DNA from: Chloroflexota bacterium
Lineage (GTDB): Bacteria; Chloroflexota; Dehalococcoidia; Lucifugimonadales; Lucifugimonadaceae
NCBI GenBank assembly: GCA_009838175.1
Contig: VXSB01000035.1
Coordinates: 30,161 to 94,160, forward strand
Length of the DNA stretch: 64,000 nucleotides
Reading direction: 5' to 3'
A program made the translations under genes and the position numbers. A model generated the notes under the pieces. It was not told the DNA's origin and made no database searches. It saw only the letters and a list, made by a program, of their open reading frames with translations. Shown here one piece after another: positions 9,655 to 19,182 of this stretch (positions are counted from its first letter, which is position 1; each line of letters opens with the position of its first letter).

Positions 9655-10623
9655 ATGAGCGACTACTCGTATAGCCACACTCTGGGGATCGCCTCGTTCG
9701 AAGGTCGAGGCTTCATGAACCCTGTGGACGTCCGTTTTTCGAAGGACGGCTACCTTTACGTTTTGAGCCGGTCCAACGCCGGCAACCGCAACGTAAGGGT
9801 GAGCGCGGTAACCCTAGACTCGGAGTTCATGTTCGAATTCGCCAACTGGGGAACTGATCCAGGGCTGTCGACTCAACCGACCGCTATCGTCGTCGGTGAG
9901 GACGAACGCGTCTATCTAACCGATGAATTCACGCAACTTCTGTCCGTGTTCGAAAAGGACGGCACCTTTGTGCAGCGTTGGGGCGAGACTGGCTCCGCGG
10001 AAGGACAGTGGAACCGACCGTCGGGTTTGGCCTTCGATTCCGAAGGCTATCTGCACGTCGTAGACCACCTCAATGCCCGCGTGCAGAAGTACACGGTGGA
10101 CGGGGAGTACATCTCTTCGTTCGGCACTTTTGGTACCGGACCGGGTGAATTTAACTACCCGTGGGGCATCTCGATCGATGCCGAAGATTGCATCTGGATC
10201 GTCGATTGGCGCAACGACCGAGTCCAGCGTTTCACGCCGGACGGCGAGTTCATATTCGCCTTCGGGTCGAGCGGTACCAGTGACGGCGAGTTTGACCGAC
10301 CCTCCAGCCTCCACGTCAGCGGCGACGGTACGGTGTACGTGTCCGACTGGCGCAACGATCGCGTTCAGGTGTTCGATATGGATGGAAGGCATCGCGAAAC
10401 CCTTATAGGTCACGCCACGTTGTCCCAGTGGTGCCAAGAATTTCTGGACGTAAACCCCGAGCAGGCAGGATGGCGTGCCAATTCCGGCATGGCCGAGCAA
10501 GAGAAGCTGTTCTGGCGGCCAGCGGGCATCGACACGAACGCCGATGGGCTAGTCTGCATCGCCGATAGCTGTCGTCACCGAGTTCAGATCTACAGTCGCG
10601 TCAGGGAACCTGCCCTGGTCTGA
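9655..10623 (+). CDS. NHL repeat protein (beta-propeller)
   Basis: Repeated NRPSGLAFDSEGYLHVVDHLNARVQKY / NYPWGISIDAEDCIWIVDWRNDRVQRF units. Confidence 0.9.
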   Translation: MSDYSYSHTLGIASFEGRGFMNPVDVRFSKDGYLYVLSRSNAGNRNVRVSAVTLDSEFMFEFANWGTDPGLSTQPTAIVVGEDERVYLTDEFTQLLSVFEKDGTFVQRWGETGSAEGQWNRPSGLAFDSEGYLHVVDHLNARVQKYTVDGEYISSFGTFGTGPGEFNYPWGISIDAEDCIWIVDWRNDRVQRFTPDGEFIFAFGSSGTSDGEFDRPSSLHVSGDGTVYVSDWRNDRVQVFDMDGRHRETLIGHATLSQWCQEFLDVNPEQAGWRANSGMAEQEKLFWRPAGIDTNADGLVCIADSCRHRVQIYSRVREPALV

Positions 10624-10762
10624 ACTGCTCTTGATTGGCATGACTGGTTCAGGCGGCGACCCAAGCGTTGGACCAGCTCGAATTTCAACGGATCCGCGTG
10701 AGCTGCGCTCTCACCCCGGCCAAGCCGATCAACGACGGCTGCAGAATTAGGGAGGTATCGTT

Positions 10763-11620
10763 GTGACTAGATATACCGAGCTTTCCCACCAACTGGGCGT
10801 CACGCCCTCTGCCGGGTTGGAGACGCTTCGCCGCTTCGGCCTTAATACTGAGGCGTCGATGTCCGACGACATCAACAGCATGGGCGATTTTTCCGACATT
10901 CTCGTTAGCGCCCACGCGCCGGCCGTGATTGGCGACTTGCGCCTCAACATCGCCTCGACCGATGCCGACTTCCGGGCGACATCGATCCAATTCATTAACG
11001 ACTACATACGCCTAGCTGCCCAGTACCCCAACGTGAGGCAGATCAATTTGCACTTCGCTCCGAAGCGTTGGCACGACGACGCGCAAACCGTGGGGCGAGA
11101 CGGGAAGTATGACCTGTTCATCCACAGCGTCCGCGAAATCGCCGCCTTCTGCGAGCGGAACGACCTCGAACTCGTCCTCGAAAACAATAACTCCTACTGG
11201 ACTGACGACATCAAGGACGCTCCTCACGAAGAGGTCGACTGGTCGCAGCGCAACGAAAATTTCGGCATGGCGCCGGAGGATTGGCATCAGGCCGCCATCG
11301 ATGTCGATCGCCATAACGTGGCTCTCTGTCTCGACTCGAGCCACGTCGTGACCTACGCTCATCGCTTCCCGGAGGACCAAAGGGAGGAGCGCGTGCTCGC
11401 ATTCCTTTCTCGCCCCGACCTCATCCGCCACGTCCACTGGAACGACAACTACCTATACGACTACCGCGGCCGCAAGGACTCCCACGCCGCACTCGACCAC
11501 GGCACTCTACCTACAGAGATGCACCGCCGCATCAAGTACCTCGACGCGACTCTGCTCATGGAGCATTTCCACGGCGTCGACATCCTTGAAGGCGAGCTCG
11601 CATTCATCGACAGCCTCTAG
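10763..11620 (+). CDS. Xylose isomerase-like TIM-barrel (sugar phosphate isomerase/epimerase family)
   Basis: VRQINLHFAPKRW...ELVLENNNSYW...VALCLDSSHVV...RHVHWNDN motifs. Confidence 0.75.
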   Translation: MTRYTELSHQLGVTPSAGLETLRRFGLNTEASMSDDINSMGDFSDILVSAHAPAVIGDLRLNIASTDADFRATSIQFINDYIRLAAQYPNVRQINLHFAPKRWHDDAQTVGRDGKYDLFIHSVREIAAFCERNDLELVLENNNSYWTDDIKDAPHEEVDWSQRNENFGMAPEDWHQAAIDVDRHNVALCLDSSHVVTYAHRFPEDQREERVLAFLSRPDLIRHVHWNDNYLYDYRGRKDSHAALDHGTLPTEMHRRIKYLDATLLMEHFHGVDILEGELAFIDSL

Positions 11621-11691
11621 CGTCCGGTGCCGGGGATCGGGTTGGAACCCCCTGCGTAGCTGGGATAAAGGGGTTAAGAACGACCGCATCA

Positions 11692-11781
11692 GGAGTGGTC
11701 CGCATAGCCGACAGCTGTCGGCACCGGACTCAGATCTACGGTCGCGCCAGGGAACATGCGCTATTCTGGACCGCTCTATAA
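11692..11781 (+). pseudogene. Remnant of the 3' end of an NHL-repeat gene
   Basis: Translates GVVRIADSCRHRTQIYGRAREHALFWTAL*, matching the end of the intact gene GLVCIADSCRHRVQIYSRVREPALV* at 10545-10623. Confidence 0.75.
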
Positions 11782-11788
11782 AGACGCT

Positions 11789-12589
11789 CTAAGCTCGAGA
11801 CCGCGCCAACACCGCCTGCCCAAATGGGGTGTCGGCCAATCGCCATTGTCCGGAGAGTTTGCCTCCGTCGATGATGAGTTCGGTCCCGGTCATGTAGCTC
11901 GATTCGTCGGAAGCTAGGAAGAGGATGCCGTAGCCGATCTCATCCGGGGTGCCCATTCGGCCCATGGGCCTGTCGGATGCTTCGGAATCGCCTATCTGCT
12001 GAGTGCCGGCGTGGAGCATCTGGGTGTCGATGGCGCCGGGGTGGACGGAGTTGCACCTGATGCCGTCCCGGGCGTACTGTATCGCCGTGCATTTGGCCAG
12101 CAGGTGGACCGCGGCTTTGGAGGCGTTGTACGCGGCGGACCAAGCTTGTCCCACTAGTCCGGCGCCAGAAGATATGTTGATGATCGACCCGCCACCAGCG
12201 CGCCTCATGTGCGGAATAACCTCCCTCGTGCCGAGGAATGTGCCCTTGCCGTTGACCGCCATCACGTGGTCCCAGTCTTCGACTGTCGTCTCTTCCACCT
12301 TGGCGTAGTGCGCCGCCGCGGCGCAATTGACCAAGACGTTGATTTTGCCGTATCGGGCGACGACTTCGCTCGCAGCTTCGGCCCAGTCGCGCTCGCTTAC
12401 GATGTCGAGCCTTTGGAAGAAGGCATCCCCGCCGGACTCGTTGATATCGGCCGCGACTTGTCGCCCCTTTTCTTCGTCGATGTCGACGATACAGACCTTC
12501 GCACCTTCGCCCGCGAATAGCCTAGCCGAAGCGGCGCCGATCCCGCTCGCGCTGCCGGTAATTATGGCGACTTTGCCTTCGAGTCTCAT
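11789..12589 (-). CDS. SDR family oxidoreductase
   Basis: MRLEGKVAIITGSASGIGAASARLFAGEGAKVCIVD; NISSGAGLVGQAWSAAYNASKAAV. Confidence 0.92.
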   Translation of the reverse strand: MRLEGKVAIITGSASGIGAASARLFAGEGAKVCIVDIDEEKGRQVAADINESGGDAFFQRLDIVSERDWAEAASEVVARYGKINVLVNCAAAAHYAKVEETTVEDWDHVMAVNGKGTFLGTREVIPHMRRAGGGSIINISSGAGLVGQAWSAAYNASKAAVHLLAKCTAIQYARDGIRCNSVHPGAIDTQMLHAGTQQIGDSEASDRPMGRMGTPDEIGYGILFLASDESSYMTGTELIIDGGKLSGQWRLADTPFGQAVLARSRA

Positions 12590-12749
12590 GGTCCGAATCC
12601 GTCCTTCCTCTGCGTTCCGCTTACGCACAGTAGTCTATCGGCAACGAGCATCCCCTGCGTCCTCGCTTCGCGAAGGGGAGGAGAGATGGTGGCTACAATA
12701 CCTAGGTGTAGGTAATTGAGAGAAAGCGAAGTGTAAATCGGAGCCAAAA

Positions 12750-13220
12750 ATGGCTGGTAAGACATCTGAAAAGTCGATGAGTTTCGAGGAGCGAGTAGCC
12801 GCGGCAAAGGCAGCAGGAAAGCCCCTGTTGCTAAGCGGTGGCAATCCGCAGATCGCGAAGGGTGATGGCGATGCACCGGTGCAGGCGTATATTGCGGCGA
12901 TGCCGGAGTGGAAGCAGGGGATCGGGCGTTGGATCGATGATCTGATCGTGCGGGAGGTGCCGCATGTGAAGAAGGCGGTGCGATGGAACTCGCCATTCTA
13001 CGGAGTGGAGGGTAAGGGCTGGTTTGCAAGTATGCATGTTTTCACGCGGCATGTGAAGGTGACGTTTATGAACGGAGGTTCGTTGGACCCTATGCCGCCT
13101 TTGGTGGGCAAGAGCCCGGAAGAGCGGTGGGTGAACGTTCCGGAGGACGGCTGGGATGAGGAGCAGATGGCGGAGTGGGTACGGCAGTCGGCAACATTGC
13201 CGGGCTGGGATGGGTTTTGA
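12750..13220 (+). CDS. DUF1801 domain protein
   Basis: PEWKQGIGRWIDDLIVREVPHVKKAVRWNSPFYGVEGKGWFASMHVFTRHVKVTF. Confidence 0.85.
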   Translation: MAGKTSEKSMSFEERVAAAKAAGKPLLLSGGNPQIAKGDGDAPVQAYIAAMPEWKQGIGRWIDDLIVREVPHVKKAVRWNSPFYGVEGKGWFASMHVFTRHVKVTFMNGGSLDPMPPLVGKSPEERWVNVPEDGWDEEQMAEWVRQSATLPGWDGF

Positions 13221-13280
13221 GGGGGATAGCGATCGTCAATGTGTATGCTCACCGTAATCCGTTTGTAAAGGAGGGTTGCA

Positions 13281-13658
13281 ATGGCTTTGCAGTTGGATCA
13301 CACGATTGTTCCGGCTTACGACAAAGTGAAGTCGGCAAAGTTGATCGCCCGGTTGTTCGGGCTGGAATACAACGGTACGTGGGGGCATTTCGCACCGGTC
13401 AAAGTGAACGACATCCTGACGCTCGATTTCGACGATTCGGACGCCCCGCGGTCTAACCACTAAGCGTTTTTAGCTTCGGATGAGGAGTTCGATGCGGTGT
13501 TGCAACGCGTCAAGGACGAAGGTATGTCGTTTGGGAGCGGGCCGCGGTCACGCGCGGATGGCAAGATCAACTACTTGCACAATGGTCGAGGGTTTTATTT
13601 CGAGTGCGAGAATGGTCACGTTTGGGAGGTCATTACGCACACGTACGTGACGGATTGA
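13281..13658 (+). pseudogene. Single-domain VOC family gene with one in-frame stop at codon 61
   Basis: MALQLDHTIVPAYDKVKSAKLIARLFGLEYNG...SDAPRSNH*AFLASDEEFDAVLQRVKDEGMSFG...GRGFYFECENGHVWEVITHTYVTD*; same frame throughout, TAA at 13461-13463. Confidence 0.85.
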
Positions 13659-13665
13659 GGATTTT

Positions 13666-13692
13666 GATTCCCGCCTACACGGGAACGACGGG
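13666..13692. repeat. Short palindromic intergenic repeat (attcccgcctacacgggaacgacggg type)
   Basis: gattcccgcctacacgggaacgacggg; related in form to the cgtcattccggcgaaagccgg copies near 55755 and 62583. Confidence 0.6.
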
Positions 13693-13726
13693 AAGAGCCG
13701 CTGAATGACGGGGTGTTGCGTGTCGT

Positions 13727-13774
13727 GCATACCCCTGCTCACTTCGCTCGCGCCCCCTTTCGTGATGAAAGGGG
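13727..13774. repeat. Dispersed palindromic repeat, second copy inverted at 63620-63677
   Basis: gcatacccctgctcacttcgctcgcgccccctttcgtgatgaaagggg. Confidence 0.7.
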
Positions 13775-13893
13775 AAGGGTGATGCCGCGTGTATTTAATA
13801 TCGGACAGATTCGACGGTGGATTAAGTCCATAATTGGATAGGTGGGATTCGATAACTGAGTTTGACGGGGTTTCACGAGATGGAGTGTGAGAT

Positions 13894-16356
13894 TTGAACA
13901 ATATGCTGGCCGGCTTCAGTTGGCTGGTCACGGTTCGGCCGTGGTTGACGCTGCTGGCATTGGTCTTGGTCACGTTCGTCCTTGGGTTTGGGACGAGTTT
14001 GCGAGCTCCTCCGCAGGAGACCGCCGAGGCACTCCCTAAGGGGAGCTCAATCACCAAGGCGCTTACGGCGATCGAAGAGAGCTTCGGGGATTCGGAGGTG
14101 AGAGTGGTTACGCTCCTCTTCCGCGGAGATGCGCTGACACCGGATGGGCTTTCGCAGATGTCGGCGCTTCTGGGTCAGATCGCAAGCGACCGCCAAGTTT
14201 CCGGTCTGCTTTCGCCGGTGGATCCGATCTTCGGTCCGTCGATGCTCGTGCAAGCCATGTTGCAGGTGCCCAACTTCGATTCGGTTTCGCAAGCACAGAT
14301 CGATGGTGTCCTAGGTGCGCCTCAAATCAGCGCGTTGCTGGATGCGACGACAGGGGTCGACGAGGACGGGACAAAGGTCGCCATCGCAAGTGTTCAGCTA
14401 CAAAACACAGGCGATGACGCCGTAAAGGACATTGAGCGTCGAATCAACGACCTCGCAATTGCTAGCGAAGGACCGTTAGCGGTGAGCAGTATGTCGTTTG
14501 CGGTTATCGAGGACGAATACATTGAGGGCACGGAGACCGGAGTGGCGCCTTTGATAGGACTGGCGCTGCTCTTGATCGCGTTGCTGATCCTGTTATTCAT
14601 GCGCACGATCTCAGATCTGGTGTTGACGCTCGTGGGGTTGTTCGTCTCGATTATCTGGATTACAGGCGCGGAGGGTTGGTTGGGTCCGAACGGTTTGGGA
14701 ATTGTTGCTGCACCGAATCCACTGTCGTCGATGGTGCCGATCATCATCATTGGTCTCACGGTCGACTATGCGATCCAAGCGGTCTCGCATTACCGCGAAC
14801 AGCGACTTGCGGGTGAACCGGTAGAGGTGGCGGTCAGGGTGGGGTTGCGAAACGTTACTTTGCCGCTTGTGCTCGCAGCCGTGACGACGATAGTCAGTCT
14901 GCTGGCGGGACTTTTCTCGCCTATCGATATGGTCGGCGATTTCGGCGTTGTCGGCGGTTTCGGCGTGGGTTTGGCTCTGATCGTGATGTTGACGCTGCTA
15001 CCCGCAGGACGGACTATCTTGGATCGTCGGCGCGAGGCGCGTGGGAAGCTCAAGCCGCCTCGGCCCATCGCTACGGCGCTACCTGGAGTGGAGCGTTTGG
15101 CGGCGTGGTTAGGCAGGAGCCTTACGCGGAGACCGGCACCTTACATAATCGTGGTTGTCGCCGTCACGGTCGGTTTGGGATACGCGGCCACTGGACTCGA
15201 TTCGGAGTACAGCATCCGTGATCTGTTGCCTCGCGGTGGGACCGTGCTGACGGATTTGAATACGCTGGACACGGCTGTCGGCGGTTCGACGGAGATGGCG
15301 AGTGTGATCGTACAAGCTGAGGCTACCCAGACCCGGACTTTGCTGAACGTTCGGGAGTTCGAGGAGGCGTTCGACAATCCATCGCGTCGCCCAAGCGCGG
15401 CGGCTGGGCCAGTATTGGCTTCATACGAACTGCTTATCCGCGACTGGACTACAGACAGTGGCGAGCCTGGAGACAAGTACGATGCGGAGATCGCAAGTCG
15501 CTTCCAAGAAGCATCTGCCGGTATCGAAATCGATCCGGTTGAAATGCAGGCAATCCTCGACGCGATTGAGGCTCAGGACCCCGCTCTGTCTCGGGTTTTG
15601 GTCAATAACCCCAATGGAATCGACGCGATCCTCTTGCAATTCCCGGCGTACACCGGCAATCCTGCGGCGACAAAACTCCTACAGGATGATATCGAGGCGC
15701 GATGGTTCGGGGAGGACGACACGATTACGGTTACTTCAGAGGCCGTGATCTCGTTCGCAGTTACCGATGCGATCCGAGACACACAGACGGAATCGATCGG
15801 AGCCACCGTCGCGGTGGCGTTGGGTGTGCTGGGCATATTTTTCTGGGTGACTGTCAGGCAGCCCGCATTGGCACTGATTGCAGTAGGGCCGACGGTGTTG
15901 GTGATGATTTCAGTGCTGGGGACGATGGCGCTGCTGGGGATCCCCTATACGCTAGTCACCTCGATCATCACGGCATTGTCGATCGGCATCGGCGTCGACT
16001 ACACGATCCACGTGATCCATCGCTACCGGGAAGAATACGCGCACGTACGTGATCCACAGACGGCAGCAGTCAGGACGCTCGCGACTACAGGTTCGGCCTT
16101 ACTCGGTTCTGCGCTCACTACGGCGCTGGGCATTGGCGTGTTGATCGCCTCGCCAATGCTGGCAATGCAGCAGTTCGGAATCACGGCGGCAATCACTATC
16201 GCCTATTCGCTGATCGTTTCGATCTTGGTCGTGCCACCCGCCATGACGGTTTGGGGAGCGTACCAGAACATGCGGTTGCGCTCGATGGTGCGACTATGGG
16301 AAGAGGAGCTCGATCTGGAGATCGAGGCGGTTTACCGTCGCCACGAAGAGGACTGA
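13894..16356 (+). CDS. MMPL/RND family transporter
   Basis: 820 aa, two MMPL halves: GLTVDYAIQAVSHYREQRLAGEPVEVAVRVGLRN and SIGIGVDYTIHVIHRYREEYAHVRDPQTAAVRTLATTG. Confidence 0.9.
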   Translation: MNNMLAGFSWLVTVRPWLTLLALVLVTFVLGFGTSLRAPPQETAEALPKGSSITKALTAIEESFGDSEVRVVTLLFRGDALTPDGLSQMSALLGQIASDRQVSGLLSPVDPIFGPSMLVQAMLQVPNFDSVSQAQIDGVLGAPQISALLDATTGVDEDGTKVAIASVQLQNTGDDAVKDIERRINDLAIASEGPLAVSSMSFAVIEDEYIEGTETGVAPLIGLALLLIALLILLFMRTISDLVLTLVGLFVSIIWITGAEGWLGPNGLGIVAAPNPLSSMVPIIIIGLTVDYAIQAVSHYREQRLAGEPVEVAVRVGLRNVTLPLVLAAVTTIVSLLAGLFSPIDMVGDFGVVGGFGVGLALIVMLTLLPAGRTILDRRREARGKLKPPRPIATALPGVERLAAWLGRSLTRRPAPYIIVVVAVTVGLGYAATGLDSEYSIRDLLPRGGTVLTDLNTLDTAVGGSTEMASVIVQAEATQTRTLLNVREFEEAFDNPSRRPSAAAGPVLASYELLIRDWTTDSGEPGDKYDAEIASRFQEASAGIEIDPVEMQAILDAIEAQDPALSRVLVNNPNGIDAILLQFPAYTGNPAATKLLQDDIEARWFGEDDTITVTSEAVISFAVTDAIRDTQTESIGATVAVALGVLGIFFWVTVRQPALALIAVGPTVLVMISVLGTMALLGIPYTLVTSIITALSIGIGVDYTIHVIHRYREEYAHVRDPQTAAVRTLATTGSALLGSALTTALGIGVLIASPMLAMQQFGITAAITIAYSLIVSILVVPPAMTVWGAYQNMRLRSMVRLWEEELDLEIEAVYRRHEED

Positions 16357-16409
16357 TCGTCGGCGAGGCGACGGATGGTTTATCCGTCGCCTGACGGTTT
16401 TGATGGTGT

Positions 16410-17141
16410 TTAGCTAGAGGCGGCCTCTTCTGATAGGCCCTCGCTGCCTCGGTACATGCCGAGACCGACAATAAAGAGGCAGATGGATCCGATGAACAGC
16501 AAGATGTTAAAGATCATCAAGTAGACAACGGGTTCGTCGCCGGGCACGAACATCGCGGCGAGATAGGTGATCAACCCTGCCGCGCCCGACACCAGAAGAA
16601 CATTCGCCCCGATCTTGAACGCGTTCATCGTTTGGATCAGTTTGCCGACCCCGTAGCCAACCAGCATTGTGGCGAACGGGTATATCGTGATAAACGCCAA
16701 GAAGACGGCCGTCAACGTGGTGTGTATGACGAGCGCGGTTTCCTCCAACAAAATCTGATCTTCGGATCCGGCTGCGGCGTTGCTTGCGCGTTGAATTAGG
16801 TGCGTGACAAAGTGACGCATGCCCAAGCCGATGATGTTGATGCTCCACTCGATGATGGAGATGATGATCCCGAACTTGAGAAGAGTACCGCTCAGCCCTC
16901 CCAAACGCGTTGCCAGAGGGAAGAGCCCGTAAGCACCGAACGATATCAGCAGCATCGCAAGAATTGACAGGAATACCATCGCGTGCGCTAATGTCGGCGC
17001 ATCTGCGATCACTTCCAGCGCCGCAGGAAAGTCGGTCTGATCCACGCCGTTTACAAGCGTGTTCCCGGGGTACAACAAGGAAGCTACGATCGAAAGCAGT
17101 ATGCCAACCATCATTGCGATTCCGGCGTATTTGGTGGTCAC
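16410..17141 (-). CDS. Multi-pass membrane protein of unknown function
   Basis: 243 aa with about 6 hydrophobic segments; no recognised family. Confidence 0.7.
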   Translation of the reverse strand: MTTKYAGIAMMVGILLSIVASLLYPGNTLVNGVDQTDFPAALEVIADAPTLAHAMVFLSILAMLLISFGAYGLFPLATRLGGLSGTLLKFGIIISIIEWSINIIGLGMRHFVTHLIQRASNAAAGSEDQILLEETALVIHTTLTAVFLAFITIYPFATMLVGYGVGKLIQTMNAFKIGANVLLVSGAAGLITYLAAMFVPGDEPVVYLMIFNILLFIGSICLFIVGLGMYRGSEGLSEEAASS

Positions 17142-17238
17142 GAAATCCTCCTATCTATCTTCCATGCACATACAGCACAGCTTGAACGTTTCATTCAGTG
17201 CGCCATTTGATACGGGAAGTTTAGCATTAGTGCCACAC

Positions 17239-17290
17239 ATTTGACATTTGAATGATTATTAAGCGCAGCATTTAGGGGCAAATGTCAAAT
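17239..17290. promoter_or_regulatory. 12-bp inverted repeat ATTTGACATTTG / CAAATGTCAAAT
   Basis: Perfect arms 17239-17250 and 17279-17290, 28-nt loop, upstream of the 16410-17141 gene and downstream of the SDR. Confidence 0.5.
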
Positions 17291-17346
17291 CGACTAAATG
17301 TCGCAGCCAAGCGGATTCGATCTAATGGCGTTGTTCGGATGACGCA

Positions 17347-18174
17347 TCAATGCGACGAAACTTGCCCGCCGTCGATGTTGATGGATTGGCCGCTGATCCA
17401 GTGGCCTTCTTCGGAGCAGAGAAAGACGATGGTGCTGGCGACGTCGGTTCCGGTGCCGGGACGGCCCATGGGGATGTTCGACTCCAGACGCTCCCAGTCT
17501 TCGCGCCCGCCGGGGGTGTTGTCTCGTTTGTTGTCCCAGCGTGAGGTGTCGATAACGCCGGGACAGACGGTGTTGACGTTGATGTTGTAGTGGCCGAGTT
17601 CTTTGGAGAGGCTGCCGGTGAGGCCTTGGAGGCTCATGTTGGCGACCACGTAGGCGGCGAAGTTGCGGGGTTGGATCTTGCCGGCGATGGACGAGACCAT
17701 GATGATGCTTCCGCCGTTTCCTTGTCGGATCATCGCCTGCGCCGCCGTTTTGGATGCGTAGTAGGAGCCGTGGACCTTGATGTCGAGGACGCGGTGCCAG
17801 ATGGTGTCGTCGAGTTCGACTACGGGGACGCGGTCTTCAGCCATGGCGAATGCAGCGTTGTTGACCAAGATGTCGACTGATCCTAGTTCGGCAACGGTCT
17901 TCTCGACGATGCCACGGGCCTGAGAGGGATCGCCCAAATCGGCGACGATGGTTAGAGCGCGTCGCCCAATGGCACGTATCTCGTCGGCGACGCTTTCAAT
18001 GTCTCGCCAGCCCATAGCTTTTTCGTCATCGGGAAAGGTGTCGGGTGAGCGCCCGGTCCCGGTTACGGCGACGTCGGCACCGGCTTGTGCCAGAGCGAGT
18101 GCGGTGTCGCGACCGATGCCTCGGTAACGTCCTGCGCCAGTTACGATGGCGACTTTTCCTGAGAGGTCTGGCAT
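17347..18174 (-). CDS. SDR family oxidoreductase
   Basis: MPDLSGKVAIVTGAGRYRGIGRDTALALAQAGADVAVTG; NNAAFAMAED. Confidence 0.92.
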   Translation of the reverse strand: MPDLSGKVAIVTGAGRYRGIGRDTALALAQAGADVAVTGTGRSPDTFPDDEKAMGWRDIESVADEIRAIGRRALTIVADLGDPSQARGIVEKTVAELGSVDILVNNAAFAMAEDRVPVVELDDTIWHRVLDIKVHGSYYASKTAAQAMIRQGNGGSIIMVSSIAGKIQPRNFAAYVVANMSLQGLTGSLSKELGHYNINVNTVCPGVIDTSRWDNKRDNTPGGREDWERLESNIPMGRPGTGTDVASTIVFLCSEEGHWISGQSINIDGGQVSSH

Positions 18175-18248
18175 GGCGGGTTCCTTTGGAGTACTCGCGA
18201 GTTAGTAGGTTGGTTACCGTACGTTAGCTTTCGGCGCGTACTGTAAGG

Positions 18249-18953
18249 TTACGCTTCACAACACGCCGCTCGGCATCTGATTATCCCGTAAAGGCAGTTG
18301 ATTTCGAAGCAGACGCGGCGGATTAATGATTCGTCGTCATCTTCGTGATGGTCGCTGCCTGAAAAGTTTTCTATGCCTTCGTTGATTAAGAATGGGATGA
18401 GAATCCAAGACGCTACGGGGTCAGCCCACCACCAGGCGAGGAGGACGTTTAGGGCAAGGCCGATTAGGATCGCGAGGTCTTGGATGTCGCAAAAGAGGGT
18501 TTCCATGGCTTCGGCTCTGAGGGACCATGATTGCATGCGGACGGCGATGCGCATTTTGGCGATGTAGAGCGCTGTCATAACGACGGCGCTGGCGACGATT
18601 ATGGCGATCCCGAGGGGGCTGGGATCGGGTTGTGGCAGCCAGCCGAGGAGGTTCGCGGAGGAGTGGAGGGCGATGTAGACGGCTAGCAGGAGGAATGTCA
18701 ATCCGAGGAGTTTTTGGGCTCTTTTTTCGGCTGATTCTTCGTTATGGTCGTCTTTGTTTGCTCGGAGGCGCCATACGAGGATGCCACCTGCTACGAGTTC
18801 GACGATGCTGTCGAGTCCGAATGCGAGGAGCGCGACGCTGCTCGATTGGAGGGTTGCCCAGAAAGCGATGGCGGCTTCGACCAGATTCCAAGCTAGGCCT
18901 ATGATCACGAGGATGAGGGCGGATCGACGGAGGTTTTCGAGGACCTCGGACAT
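18249..18953 (-). CDS. Cation efflux (CDF-like) family membrane protein
   Basis: MSEVLENLRRSALILVIIGLAWNLVEAAIAFWATLQSSSVALLAFGLDSIVELVAGGILVWRL; start moved to 18953 because the longer ORF reads through the inverted repeat. Confidence 0.8.
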   Translation of the reverse strand: MSEVLENLRRSALILVIIGLAWNLVEAAIAFWATLQSSSVALLAFGLDSIVELVAGGILVWRLRANKDDHNEESAEKRAQKLLGLTFLLLAVYIALHSSANLLGWLPQPDPSPLGIAIIVASAVVMTALYIAKMRIAVRMQSWSLRAEAMETLFCDIQDLAILIGLALNVLLAWWWADPVASWILIPFLINEGIENFSGSDHHEDDDESLIRRVCFEINCLYGIIRCRAACCEA

Positions 18954-19021
18954 GGTTGGTAATTTTACGCAGGAGGTTTTTGCCGTGTTTTTGAGACGTT
19001 GTATATCCGCGATGATGCCGC

Positions 19022-19108
19022 TCATGCCGGAGTTTTGCCGCTCCCAGCGGCATGAGCGGCATGTTGAAGGGGAATCATGCCGCTGGGAGCGGCAAAACTC
19101 CGGCATGA
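19022..19108. repeat. Perfect 34-bp inverted repeat with 19-nt loop
   Basis: tcatgccggagttttgccgctcccagcggcatga (19022-19055) and its exact reverse complement (19075-19108). Confidence 0.9.
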
Positions 19109-19182
19109 TTAGTTTTTGAACAAGTTCAAAAAATTATCTGATCCGAGACTGCGGGGATCTCGTATCGGGGTACGGGACAAGC

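Noticed and set aside
18954-19106. N-terminal extension of the cation-efflux ORF up to 19106
   Set aside because: It is a translation of the 34-bp inverted repeat; the conserved protein starts at 18953.
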